A stretch of DNA of 64,000 nucleotides from assembly GCA_030248135.1 (NCBI GenBank), contig JASANC010003287.1:1-64000 (forward strand), in the 5' to 3' direction. This document shows positions 44,486 through 56,303 of this stretch, piece by piece; within the stretch, counting starts at the first letter, position 1; each line of letters opens with the position of its first letter. The translations under genes and the position numbers were made by a program. The DNA is from Theristus sp. LFF4_11 (Eukaryota; Nematoda; Chromadorea; Monhysterida; Xyalidae). The notes beneath the pieces are model-generated. The model did no database searches. It was given only the letters and a program-made list of their open reading frames with translations, and had not been told where the DNA came from.

Positions 44486-46222
44486 CGACTGCACGGATGA
44501 TGGGAGTTCTGCGGTATTTTTGGTTGATTCTGCAGAGTGTTATTGGGTCTTTTGTGTTGCAAATGGAATATTGATTTCAGATGATTTGGAAGTTGTGAAA
44601 TTAGCGACCAAACCTTTTGTTTGCGGGAATTCTGCAAGATATTTGGGTTGATTCTACAGAGTCATATTGATTTTTTGTAATCTTGGTCATTTGATTCAGG
44701 TTGTGACTTTTGTTTTTTTTCTGTCGAAGATTTTGGTCATTTTGGATTTTGTCATGTTGATACGCCGAATTCCGTGAATGTTGTTGTTTTTTGATACTTT
44801 GGTTTATTTTTAGTTTGTTGTTAGTATCGCTTGATCATTTATCATTGTTTGAATGCTCATTGGCTGTTTGCTGTGATGTTTGTTCCATGTTGAAAACTGT
44901 TTAGGATGAATGTGATAAAAATAGATTGTCTCTGTTGTGTGGAGTTGAGTTTCTGGTCGTTTCTTCTGGTGGTTGAAGTCAAAACCACCCAGCAGGGCAG
45001 CTGAGTTGTATTTTATTTCTTAGTTTGATTTTCGAATTTGCCGTTTGTGTCATCATACGCGTTTTACTGATGTCAATTTTTTTAGGTTCTGCGACTCCAT
45101 GCGTTTGCAGACGTGAAAAAGAAACTCGTTTCATTCTTTATGTGGCCATTCAAAATAGCCTAAGTGACTCTGCCCTGTTTAGGCACTCAGATCACTTTTC
45201 CAATTTTGAATTCCCGCGTCATGCATGCAACTGTTTACCTATCTATGCGCGCATTGAGTCTCGGGACCAAATTAAAACCTAATATATAATTTTGTTGGCT
45301 TTTCAGAGACATCAATCATGACAGTGCATCAGTAAAGTTTTTTTTATTCGTCGGAATCCAGAAATATCTTGGCAACCGTAACTCGGGAATCAACCAATCA
45401 AAGAGGGAACATCAAACAGCCGTGCGTGAAGCGTTGAACAAAAAAAAGAATAAGGTCAGACTGGGGTGGTACACCCAAAAAGCGTGCAGGAAAGTGTATG
45501 GTGGTTTTCTGCCATGGCTCATGGCGATGGAATTGGAAAACATCGTTATCAATTCGTCATGGCAGTCAACGAGAAATGTTTCTGAAAATTTTAATCACCG
45601 GTTTTCACTATAATACTGTTTCGTGTCTTGTGTCGTGTTTGACTAAAATACTTTTATTGTCAAACTGTAAAACATAATGCGCCGTGTGCATTCTGGCATT
45701 TGATTCGGACGAGCTGATTGGCTTCATGGCGCCCGGTTTTACCAATCAACAAGTGAGCGCCATCTAAAAGCATCCAATCTCGGCAGATTATCTGTTTTAC
45801 AGTTCCACTTACTGTGTGCACCATAGTTGTTCCAGAACCGGGGGGATACAGATCGCTGGAGCAAATTTTCTAGATAAAAAATTTTGCGGCGCCGTAGGGG
45901 CTATTAAAAGTTTGAAATTAAGTGGATACATAACAGAAACCCAAAAACAGCTAAATGTTGTTGTAAAATGCTGAAAAAAATTCAGTATAAACGCATGTTT
46001 TGTCTAAAACTAGCAAAATTTACCAAAAACTAGCAAAAAATGAAATTTTAGGTGAAAATGACCGGTTTATGCATTCGAAGGCAACTTTTTTTAGATAGAT
46101 AGCTGGCTGAAATTTTGCTTAGATAATAGCTGAGCAAAAAAAAAAAACTTCTCAGATAGAGATCAATTCGAAAACTGCCCCCCCCCAGAACAACGATGGT
46201 GTGCCACTGCAATCCAATGCAA
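44486..46222. other. Intergenic spacer with one unassigned reading frame
   Basis: The receptor 3' untranslated region should lie here. A plus-strand frame from about 45313 to 45613, preceded by TTTTCAG, encodes about 100 Lys/Asn-rich residues with no recognisable domain; it could be a terminal exon of an unknown gene or chance. The rest shows nothing recognisable. Confidence 0.35.
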
Positions 46223-46491
46223 TCACAGCATTCCGTAATGTTTCACAGTGGTCGCATTGTGCGTGCTCGTGTGCGCGGGCGACACGAGCGCCCCAGCGCC
46301 AGCAGCAGCAGCCGCGCCAACGGACGCACCAAAGTCGGACTGCGGTCCGGCCGGGCGTCGGCACCAGCGGCGCTTTGCGCGGTCGTAAACGAGCGCACGA
46401 ATCTCCGGATCGTCCTCGACCAGACGAGCGATCTCGGACGGGTCCAACTTGCGGTGGTCACTTCGGGCGACCGAACGAACCGAACGCGTCT
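46223..46491 (-). CDS. Candidate terminal exon, possibly the kinase C-terminus
   Basis: After a TTTCATTGCAG acceptor the minus strand is open for about 89 codons to a TGA at 46223, with high G+C and a well-formed stretch (KLDPSEIARLVEDDPEIRAL, then an Ala/Gly-rich tail). The exon starts in phase 0. A phase-0 GTTTGT donor exists inside the final kinase exon (after ATTHR, near 48144), so this could be an alternative C-terminus of the kinase across a 1.65-kb intron (inference). No domain was recognised. Confidence 0.4.
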
Positions 46492-48057
46492 GCAATGAAA
46501 CACGCTCGACTGTTTTGATGGAACGGAGAGGTTCGTTTGTGGCATTTTCTTTCTTTTTTGTTCAACTGATTTGTGTGATGGTAACGCTTGCTGATTGGCT
46601 GCGTTTAATTGGAGTATTGCTGATTGGTTTGGCGTCCTGGTGGGCATGCCATGTGGCAACTGATCTGAACAGCATCGGGCCAGCTTTATGCATTTTGTTG
46701 GAATTTTATTGTTTTCCGGTTTTTGCGTTGGCTGACCGGTGATTTTCTTGAAACCCCCACTCGGTGTTTCGGTAAGTGTGACTCATGAATGACTCACTAA
46801 AGCGAGCTGCACTTTTTGCAACATGCTCATCCATCATAGCTTGGCACAAGTTGCACAGGCTGGGCTGAATCACAAATAGTACGTACTAATTTGAAGCGCC
46901 GCAGCTTGTCAACAATTCAACCGTTTGAGCTGAAATTTTTACCAGTTACTAAGGAATGATCAACTTAGATTTCCCTCAGTGTTGACGTGAAAACGTTGAA
47001 TGGTACTCAAGTGTAATGGAAAACAACTAAAAACACTATTTTTGCCAGGTTCAACGACTTTCAATTTTTAATTTCAATTTGAAAGAATAGACTCCAAACT
47101 CCAAAAGGAGGAAACTGAAAAAAATTTGGTTTCACAGCCAAATTTTAATTTTGCTGACTTCCATTCCAATTTTATTGAACTTAGAAATTGTTTTGATTAA
47201 ATGCGTAGTTAGAGAATAAAATTGGACAGTTTTACATATTTTCACATTTTTCTTTGTTTTTTTTTCAAAAAGGAATTACCGTTATAATATAATGCAAGAC
47301 TTTGACCGGAGGCGGTGAAAAATCAGCTTTCTTGGTTTTTCGCTTGGATTACATGTGCATTTCAGTATTTTTGGCAAAAAAATTGGTTTTAATCTAAGTT
47401 GAACTTTTGTTACTATGTGGTGAAAATTTTAGCTCTGATAGTTTGTGTGGCAAGCTGCGTGGATTCGAAGTTGTACATACTATCTTATGGTTCACCCTGT
47501 AGTAGTAATGTAGTATACACAAGTCAGTGGCCAGTTTCCGTCGTTTGAGGACTGAAATGAAAAGCCATCCGTTTTCCACAAAGATGACTGTAAGTTAACG
47601 TTTTTAAACGGGTTCTTTTGTTTTCAAGATCACGAAACACTGTAGTCTTTTTAAAGTTTCCGTCTGGCATTCGGAGAGGCACGTTTGTATAAAACGATGA
47701 CGTGCAGTGACGTACTGGATGATTTTAGGTCCTGGCCGTAAAAGACCCAAAAAGTTTTGGTTTTAACTAAGATGCCATCACTTTCCATTTTTGTGAGCGT
47801 GCGTTCTAAATGTCACACTAAAACTGCAACTTGCGTTGTTAGGTAGGGTAGGAGGGCTACACGCAATGTGCAGTGGCGGCCAAAAGTTTGGAAACCATGC
47901 GCTGTTTTTCATGTACTGTCCACGCTAGTTTTTCAATGCACAAAATTTCTCACTGTTGTGTGTGAGTGTACATTTGCGGGTCGGTTACTCTGTAACTTAT
48001 TCTGGTAGTTGGGGGTAATTGTGGTTGGATCGCGGATCGCATTATCCACCTATTGAA
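46492..48057. other. Spacer downstream of the kinase
   Basis: AT-rich sequence without a supported gene. A CACCCTGTAGTAG motif near 47495 resembles a mariner terminus without a partner. A minus-strand AATAAA overlaps the kinase stop region (about 48068-48078). Confidence 0.5.
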
Positions 48058-49818
48058 TTACACATTTCTGGTAAATTTATTAAAGACAGCGTGTCTGCTT
48101 GGTGTCCACCCGAAAGAAGCAACCGAACAACAAACCCGATGCGTTGTGGCCATGCTGACAAGACTCTCGGTGTCGCCCTCGCTGCATTCGTCGGACGCAA
48201 GCAACAGCTTCGGCACCGCATAGTGACGTCTCGCGATCATCGGTCCTCCGTGAATCATGGGATGCGTTCGAACGGGCGTCGGTGGCACCGGACACAGCCA
48301 CGGATGCTGCAACGCCTCACCGGCCGACAGTCGATCGTACGGCTCGACGTTCAGCAGCGAGCTCACAAAGTCACGACCGAGCGGACTCACTTTGCTCCAG
48401 TACTGAAATGAACAAGAATGCTTAGAGCTGTTTGTTAGAAAGTAATGGACTGATCGATTAGTATCGTTGAGGATTTTTTAGTAGGTTTCGCTAATTGAAG
48501 CTGAACCTGACCTCCGGATAGAAGTAATATTGGCCGCGGATGATTGCTCGGTACAAACGCGTTCTGTTCGGATCGTCAAATGGCATTAACCCTGATAGGA
48601 CGATGTATGAAATTACACCGACAGCCCACATGTCGACCTGCAAAGTTCGCGTAAGTTTTTGCACAACTTATAGCTCTTTTTGCTCAGTTTTTTTTTGCTC
48701 TGTGGCTTTAATGCACAGCAATTCAATATTACTCCGCCTTCTTTGCACGAAACAATAATAAGCAAGTGTTCAGCTGTGAATGGCAGAGTGCACCTTGGAA
48801 CTGTACGGAAATCGTAGCAGCACTTCCGGCGCTATGTATTCGGGGGTTCCGCAAGTGTCCGTCATCACTGCGTCCATATCAGTGGTTGAGTCTTGTTGGT
48901 GTGCCAAGCCAAAATCGCTAATCAGCAATATCGCATCGTCAGTGTGCATCGAAGTTAGTAGAATGTTCTCCGGTTTCAGATCACGGTGTGTAACACCCAT
49001 GTTGTGCAAATAGTGGACACCATGCAACAGTTGTTCTAGGATACGAGTTGATTCTGGTTCGGTCAACCGGCCTACAAGTGAATTTGTTTCTAGTTTTTAC
49101 TGAAGTGACGGAAATATGATTTCGATGGCAAACCTTGCATCATACGATATTAGCACTTGAGCGAACTCACCTCTTGACACAACCAGGTCGTAAAGTTCGC
49201 CGCCTTTTGCCAGCTGAAGTATCATGTGAACAAAAGTTCTGGTGCGAAAAACTTCATACAAGCGAATCACGTTGGCATGGTTCAGTCGTGCTAGTATGGT
49301 TAGCTCGTTGTCGATGGCGGGTTTTGTGCCGCCGACTGAGATGCCTGGCTTCTTCTTGCTGAGTACCTTGGTGATCTTCATCGCAAAGTCCAATCCAGTT
49401 CGACGGTGCGTGATTCGGTATACACCAGAGAAGCTGCCTGAAATGGTGTTTGGGATCACGGAATAATGAAAGTTTTGCTCACATTATGTTTCGTGTGCGT
49501 ATCGTGCATTTAACCGTCAATCGGTTCTTTCAGTTCATTCGCTTCAATCATAATTCACCTTTCCCAATCAGCTCGTGCATATCGTAGTGTGTGAATATTC
49601 GTGGATCGATTCCATCTGGTATCACATGTTTGTTACGATCCGCTTTAACTGATGAAGACAACACAATTGTGCCGTTTTGCTGTTGCGCTTGGTGGTGGGG
49701 TTGATGGTGTTGGTGTTGGTGTTTTCCCATATCGATATTAGTGTGACTGTTTGGATTGGTATAAACGTTATGCGAATGACGATTGTTGGCCACACCGTTC
49801 CCACAGTGTTTGTTCGGG
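48058..49818 (-). CDS. PSKH1-like serine/threonine kinase (5' end unresolved)
   Basis: Five exons join in phase (high to low): 49818-49559, 49437-49171, 49071-48794, 48637-48512 and 48402-48058. They encode a full kinase domain: GKGSFSGVYRI (P-loop), AMKITK (ATP-binding Lys), HRDLKPEN (48964-48987), SDFGLAHQ, CGTPEYIAPEVLLRFPYSSK, then VDMWAVGVISYIVLSG and FVSSLLNVEPYDRLSAGEAL. All catalytic residues are present, so it should be active. The sequence just before the P-loop (DPRIFTHYDMHELIG) and the activation segment resemble PSKH1/CAMK-type kinases. The first exon shown encodes a His/Gln-rich run, starts in mid-codon and lacks a start. The reading frame ends at a TAA at 48058, but splicing to the exon at 46223 is possible. 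Localisation signals such as the N-terminal acylation motif of PSKH1 cannot be checked without the 5' end. Confidence 0.86.
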
Positions 49819-49882
49819 CTGAAACTCAAAATAACTTTATCATCCAAGGTCATAAATTTTATATGCACAGCGACAGCCACTA

Positions 49883-50349
49883 CCGTATTACCTCTAATAA
49901 ACCCCCATGGGGGTTTATTTCTTCAGCGACTTCTGGGGGTGGGGGTTTATTTTTGGGGGGGGTTTATTTTTGGGGGGGGGGTTTATTTGGAAACCATTTT
50001 TAGGGGTGGGCAAAATGGCAAAAATACCTTCCATGGCAGGAAGGAAGTCGCAGAAACTTCTACTCTACATAGAAATTTCCTTTTACAACAGCCTTTTGTA
50101 ATGAAATTACCATTAACTCATTCATTTGGGGCCTTTGGTAGCACAATTTCATCATTTTCACTGCAACCAGCCACTGAATTCACTGTTTATGTGTATGTTT
50201 TTCTGGGTATGTGTTTCAAACAGGTTTCCAATAATCCCCCATGGGGGATTATTTTTGGGGGGGGATTATTTGGAAACTTATCGAGGGGGTGGGGGTTTAT
50301 TTTTGGGGGGGGGTTTAATTTTGGGGGGGGTTTAATAGAGGTAATACGG
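49883..50349. mobile_element. TA-1 MITE, copy 2
   Basis: Ends CCGTATTACC and GGTAATACGG with TA flanks (49881-49882, 50350-50351). It lies just upstream of the first resolved kinase exon, probably in an intron or the 5' flank. Its CCCCCATGGGGG and TTTATTTTTGGGGG blocks match the other copies. Confidence 0.9.
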
Positions 50350-50576
50350 TATTCTGAATTTGACAGAAGGAAACGCCCATTTATAAAAGAGCATCTTCAG
50401 GCAGAAACTGGGTGCTTGAAACTGACGCATGCTAACGCAAGTCGTCATTCATACATAATTAGGGGATAAATGGAACAGAGATCTGTCACAGTGAATATGT
50501 GCATTTGAGCCGTTCGTCAACAGGGTTTTGGAGCTCACTTTTTGGCTTTTGTAGGCAATTTGTTTTGTATTTTGTT

Positions 50577-51059
50577 CTAAAGGACAGAACAAAGAAAAAC
50601 AAACTCGTTTGTTTTAACGGCGACTTCGTCACGCGCAATCACCCAATGATCTCGATCTGGCTCATACTGATAAGCAGACGACGTAGAGGGCCGCAAACAG
50701 CAACACAGCGAATACAGCATGTTGCCGGCAGATTCGCTTGTATCGTGGCAGTACGATTCGTTGGTCGTCTGTGCACTGTTCTGATGATTTTTCGCCTGGT
50801 TGCTGAGCATATGTTGCGTGGAATTGTGATCATTATGCGTTGTTGTCGTTGTGCTAGACGCCAGCGTCACCGCAACGGTCGTCCGGTCGCCACCACCGGA
50901 GTCGACGCCCGCAACTGCGACGTGCACATCGTTCGCGAGCGCGTCAACGTTGTCAGTCGTTGGTGTCGGTTTTGCCAGCAGCATCTTGATCACTTCATTG
51001 GCACAATAAACTACTGGTCGTAGACGGAATCGGTCATGAAATACTGAATATCGGTTCAC
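50577..51059 (-). CDS. Candidate 5' exon of the kinase gene (unproven)
   Basis: An open minus-strand frame of 160 codons encodes a Thr/Asn/His-rich region and LYSLCCCLRPSTSSAYQYEP followed by a charged stretch. It sits in the right place and orientation to be upstream of the kinase, and the Cys cluster could be a lipidation site. However, no donor in this frame has the phase needed by the next kinase exon, so an extra exon would be required. It is flanked by two TA-1 MITEs in opposite orientation. It may instead be a separate gene or chance. Confidence 0.35.
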   Translation of the reverse strand: MNRYSVFHDRFRLRPVVYCANEVIKMLLAKPTPTTDNVDALANDVHVAVAGVDSGGGDRTTVAVTLASSTTTTTHNDHNSTQHMLSNQAKNHQNSAQTTNESYCHDTSESAGNMLYSLCCCLRPSTSSAYQYEPDRDHWVIARDEVAVKTNEFVFLCSVL

Positions 51060-51411
51060 CCGAAAACCTAGGTATTGAAACGCAATGAATTAGTAGTTTT
51101 CGTGAAGATAAGGTGTGACGAAAATTAATAGCCTGAACACAAACAACGTTTTTGCGACAACTGGATTGTTCGATGATGATGGAATGGTTCAACAAATATA
51201 GAATAAATCAATTTTTTCTATATTTTCATTCCACTTCCATTCATATTAACTTATTAAAAAGGCGAAAGAAAAAACTCCGTTTTTTAAACGTTGTATGTTT
51301 GTCAACACCGGTTTGATAAATAACAGCAATTGTATGCAAGCTAGCATATAATATATGAGGTGCTTTATGTGAAAAATACGCCAACCCACTAGCGTCACAG
51401 CAACGAAGTTA

Positions 51412-51865
51412 CCGTATTACCTCTATTAAACCCCCCCCCCAAAATTAAACCCCCCCCCAAAATAAACCCCCACCCCCTCGACAAGTTTCCAAATAATCCC
51501 CCCCCCCAAAAATAATCCCCCATGGGGGATTATTGAAACCTGTTTGAAACACATACCCAGCGAATTCAGTGGCTGGTTGCAGTGGAAATGATGAAATTGT
51601 GCTACCAAAGGCCCCAAATGGATGAGTTAATGGTAATTTCATTACAAAAGGCTGTTGTAAAAGGAAATTTTTATGTAGGATAGAAGTTTCTGCGACTTCC
51701 TTCCTGCCATGGAAGGTATTTTTGCCATTTTGCCCACTCCTAAAAATGGTTTCCAAATAAACCCCCCCCCCCAAAAATAAAGCCCCCCCCCCCAAAAATA
51801 AACCCCCACCCCCAGAAGTCGCTGAAGAAATAAACCCCCATGGGGGTTTATTAGAGGTAATACGG
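51412..51865. mobile_element. TA-1 MITE, copy 3 (inverted)
   Basis: Ends CCGTATTACC and GGTAATACGG with TA flanks (51410-51411, 51866-51867). Its interior is the reverse complement of copy 2 with high similarity, so the two copies bracket 50352-51409 as an inverted pair. Confidence 0.9.
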
Positions 51866-51867
51866 TA

Positions 51868-54800
51868 GTCTCTGAATGTATGTGGTGTCGGGCGCTTTGG
51901 AACAGCTAACGATTGATTATAATAAAGAGAAAACTGTAGCTGCAACAAGTGCCTCAGCTTATATGTGTGTTTATGTTGAACACAAATTGTGTTTGTGCGC
52001 CAGCAGCGGTGACAATGCAATAAGCGCAGTTGCGTAATCTGTCATCGTCTGGTGGCTGACTCCGCGGCTACCTCCAACGATGAAGAATTGCCGTGAACAA
52101 TTGTTTCTGACAGACTGCTTGCTTTGCTCAAATATACTCACTTAACTCTGGCTTACATCTGTATGTCATGTCATCCATAGTTTTCATTCGTGATGATGAT
52201 GTGTGATGATGCCACTATAGAGATTGCAGTGTTTAGTATTCAAAATAATTACTCTTGACAGATTGATTATGTTGCAGTGTTATACTAAAGTAACTTGCGC
52301 AGTGTAATGTAGCTGATTTCAAGCGCAAAAGCGTTTGCATCCGCCCACTTATGGATTCGAAGACTAATTGATCTAATTTGCTTTGAAGCGCAACAAACGA
52401 CCAAGTTTTTTTGTGTAACTGTTATAGTAGTTTGTCTTTTTGGCAAGTAAATTCAAAGCGTTTTAGGTTTCTCGCTTTAACATGACTGAATAAAGAATGA
52501 ACGAATATCTGATAATACAATTAAGTGAAAGACTTAGGGTTACAGCAAGGAACACGAGGAAGCAAAAAAACAACAGGTACGTATGCAAATGCGAAAACAA
52601 ACAAAAGAGACCCGTTGACAGATACAGTATGGCCGAATAAATAAGGCAGCCCATCAAGGCGGGATCCGTCGCAGACTAGGAGTTGTCTTTTTCAAAAATG
52701 CCAGCAAAATTCCTAATCATGTGTGCAAGGGAAAAAGAAATGAACATAATAGCACGAAGAATCCATTAGTTTAAAAAACACGTCAAACTTGGCACACAAT
52801 TTGGTTTCTGAACGTCTTTTTTTCTTTTATTCAAATTTCGCGCGCTCCTTGCACCCTGAAAAAACTGCCATGTTTACTCGGCCATTCCGTACTACAAACG
52901 TTTAGGTAGCAGTGGTTTATCTCAGAAAATGTTTTGTGTAAAGTGGATAAAGAAAAAGGAGATTTTGTGTTCGCAACAGCTATCTCTGTTCTTGGGAATG
53001 TCAATATCCTTACTCTATTTTGAACTTCAGCAATGCTAACAAAAAAAACCACACGGTAACTGGATACCAGGTGCGTTGTTTTTGCTAGGTTGTCTGATGT
53101 CAATGACGTCCGTGCAATTTTTGAATAATAGTTTGGAGATGAATGTGTGCTGATGAAGGAAAGCTTTGAAACAAATGTCGGAAACGGTGAGTCTGAAGCA
53201 TTTCTCACAAAAAAATCGCCCACTGAGATGCCAGATGCATCATTGCACCATAGGTGTCAAAAACCGTATGAAAGGTAACAAGTTTCGTCAGCTATCAAAA
53301 GCGCTTCACACGTTACATATTTTATAAATCAAGTGAACGAAGCACCAGCAAGTGTTCGTGCATACGTTGAACATGTATATATGTACTTTGTACATGTAGC
53401 TACAACCGACGAAATGCTTAAACAGGTTGTCAGCATTCGTCATCAGATGACTAAAGCTCTCTGGCTCTGAGGTACATGTGTGTACCTTTTGGCATAAAAC
53501 TGTCAGCGTGAAGTTGTTCCGATCACATTAGCAGCTACTTATTGTTCTGATAGCTGTCAGTGCAAATCAGAGTGCGACGAAGGGTACACTGCACGGTGAG
53601 TGAACCACCAAATGAAAATGTGTTGGGTACAAATTGGGGTAGGAAATACTACTATATAAATTACAATTGTCAAAACTCTAGGATTTTTTTGAAGAATCAC
53701 GGATAGTTATGAGTAAAAAAAGAAAAAATCGATTCTAAGTTCTGAAATAGTGTTGACCATATTCAAGAGTAAATGTTGTAGGTAGAGCCCGTATTTCGTC
53801 TGCTCTTAAGTTTGACGCTTTGATGCAAGTGGAGCGACAAATCTCCACAAGCGTACTAAGGATCTTACTTAGTATCATTTTTTCACTGATATTTAATTTC
53901 AAAAAACGTTTGCGTCAAGCTGTCAACTAACGTTGAGGTCGTTTTTCTGCATGACATTTTTGCAACCGGTGGTGCCGAATGGAACTTGAGACAACTTCAA
54001 AATTCGTTTATCCCTGTCAGCTAACGTGCAGTTTATTAGCACGAACTGACAGCAACCCCTTTGTGAAGCAAAGGCTGAGAATAATTTTTACTGTTTATGA
54101 AAAAAGCTAGGCCTCGTCTGAACTATTGCGTGCGTGTAATATTAAGCATTGTCATACAGAACGCAAAAAATGAAAAATCAACATAAGCGTCTTCGGTCAG
54201 TCCTGGAATGAACGGAATCGTCCAAACAATATTTACATTGCAGCTATCACCAGTTATCGCAGCGGTGTTGAAAACTGGATGAAGAACTGGGGTACACACA
54301 CTTCACGATTGTAAAGTTTTTCAATATTGTTGTTTATCAACGGTATTATTTTATGATCGTTGGCATTCACTACATATCAATTTATCCGAACAAAATATGA
54401 TGATATGACGGCTCTTTCATTTTTTGTATTTGTTATTTGTTTAACGGGGGCGGAGGCAAATCAGCAGTTTATCGATGTTTGAGGATTACTTTTTCAAATA
54501 AAACACTGTTATTAAAACATGCAGACTTCGAAAACATCAGATTTGAGTTTAGCAGAAAATTAAAGTCGATGTATGCATGACAGCACGATTTAAATAAAGT
54601 CGATAAGTTGAAAATTGCTTTTATCATGCTAACTTCGACAGACGGTTTGAGAGAATATAATATAATTGATAGCTGCCAGAATGTTCACACACATAAAGGG
54701 GAGCACATCATGCCGAGACAAAGTTTTCCATAAACAACAGTGACTCTATTAAGGAAAAAACGCGCACAAAACTTCAGATCCATATTAAGCAATGTTGAAC

Positions 54801-56303
54801 TAAACATTTTCTTTTGAAGATGTGAAGTAGTGGTGCTATCGACATGCTCACTGTCAGTGGGCCACTGGTATCAAGGGCTTCATGCGTCAACGGTGCACTA
54901 GTCATGAAAATGTACGTTTGTGTATTCGGTGTACAAACATTTTACTGATAAAAACCAGCGACTCTGGAAAACAGCATAGATTTTTTTCTAACATTGCAGC
55001 AAGTCATGTGTGAAAACATCAATAATGATGGAACGTATAATAACGTGGAAGCGAAAAGCGAACAAATAATGGGCCATCCAGCTGGAGTTTTATAGCACAT
55101 TGAGTCACATCGCGTCGTGGCAAAGTTTTAACATCAATAATGATGGAACGTATAATAACGTGGAAGCGAAAAGCGAACAAATAATGGGCCATCCAGCTGG
55201 AGTTTTATAGCACATTGAGTCACATCGCGTCGTGGCAAAGTTATGTCTCAAAGGCCTGTACTGTGCGTTTCCATTCCAGTGGCGACGGTGCAGTCGAAAT
55301 GTGCAATAATAAAGACATAACCCGAAAAGGTTCAATGCAGTCGAGTCCCACGACGCTCACTGCGTTACGACACTCATAAAAGACACAATAAGTAAGCATA
55401 TATTTCAGTAGTTATAGTGGCAGTTTAGAAATTTATTAGCTAAGATTATTCTTCTGGTTCAAGTAGGACAAAATAATGCTACGTCAATGCAAGCAGCAGT
55501 AGTTCGATGGAATCGCATAAGCAAATAAAACATTGTCAAAGCAGCTAGTTTTTTTAGTTCGTCCTTGTTTCGTTTTGAGTCAAAATCAAGAACGGTAACA
55601 GTCGTTACAGGACAAATAGCAGCTGCATGATACCGGCGACAAATTGTGGCAGATGACTGAGAAAATGTCGGTGGTGTTCTGTTTGGATACTTGATACACT
55701 CCAGGCGCTGTACAACACAACGGATAAATATCGAATGCATATTGTTTCAGTGTGCCGTGTGTCTGCCTCTGTCGCTTTTTCGTCGGAGGGCACCAGAAGG
55801 CCAATGGCAAAGAGTTTGAACGATGGCACGTGAATAACTTGGCATTTATAATAGCGTTGTGTCGCTCTTTTCCGGCTCTTGGTATGTGGTTGATGTGTAT
55901 ATCAGTTGCGCTTTCTTGCTTGAACACAAACAGACACCACAACGACACACATTTGTTCTTTCTTGTTTTCTTAACATACCGTCAGCATTACGACCTATTA
56001 GCCTCCGTGCCATATGAGTTTTAGTTTTTTCCTGAAGTATAAAGCGTAGCATACACTGTAAGTGTCTCAAAGCGGCCACGACAGTGCGAAACAAAATGAG
56101 TTCTCTTCAAATCTCTTCAGTTATGGGCGTTACAATTTCGTTATTTGGTCTTTTTTTCAAAACAACCAAACATGCGGGTTGTATAAATACGATGATTTAA
56201 TAAATAAAATAATGATGTGTAGGGACATAAAAAAATAAGTATGAATTAAAAATAATTTTGTCGTTTTTAACACTTTTATTATATTTATTTTATGTTAATA
56301 ATT
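51868..56303. other. Gene-poor spacer of 4.4 kb
   Basis: No exon with convincing splice sites or domain was found. The longest frames (52831-53223 minus, 55586-55948 minus, 55752-56024 plus) show no recognisable motif and ordinary AT-rich composition. The region lies between the 5' side of the kinase and the 3' end of the Mesh-like gene. Confidence 0.55.
55015..55242. repeat. Tandem duplication of about 113 bp
   Basis: The block AACATCAATAATGATGGAAC ... CGTCGTGGCAAAGTT at 55015-55127 recurs at 55130-55242 with no visible mismatch, offset 115 bp. Such identity suggests a recent duplication or an assembly artefact. Confidence 0.9.

Noticed and set aside
52831..53223. 130-codon minus-strand reading frame
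   Set aside because: No motif, no splice support and ordinary AT-rich composition; chance cannot be excluded.
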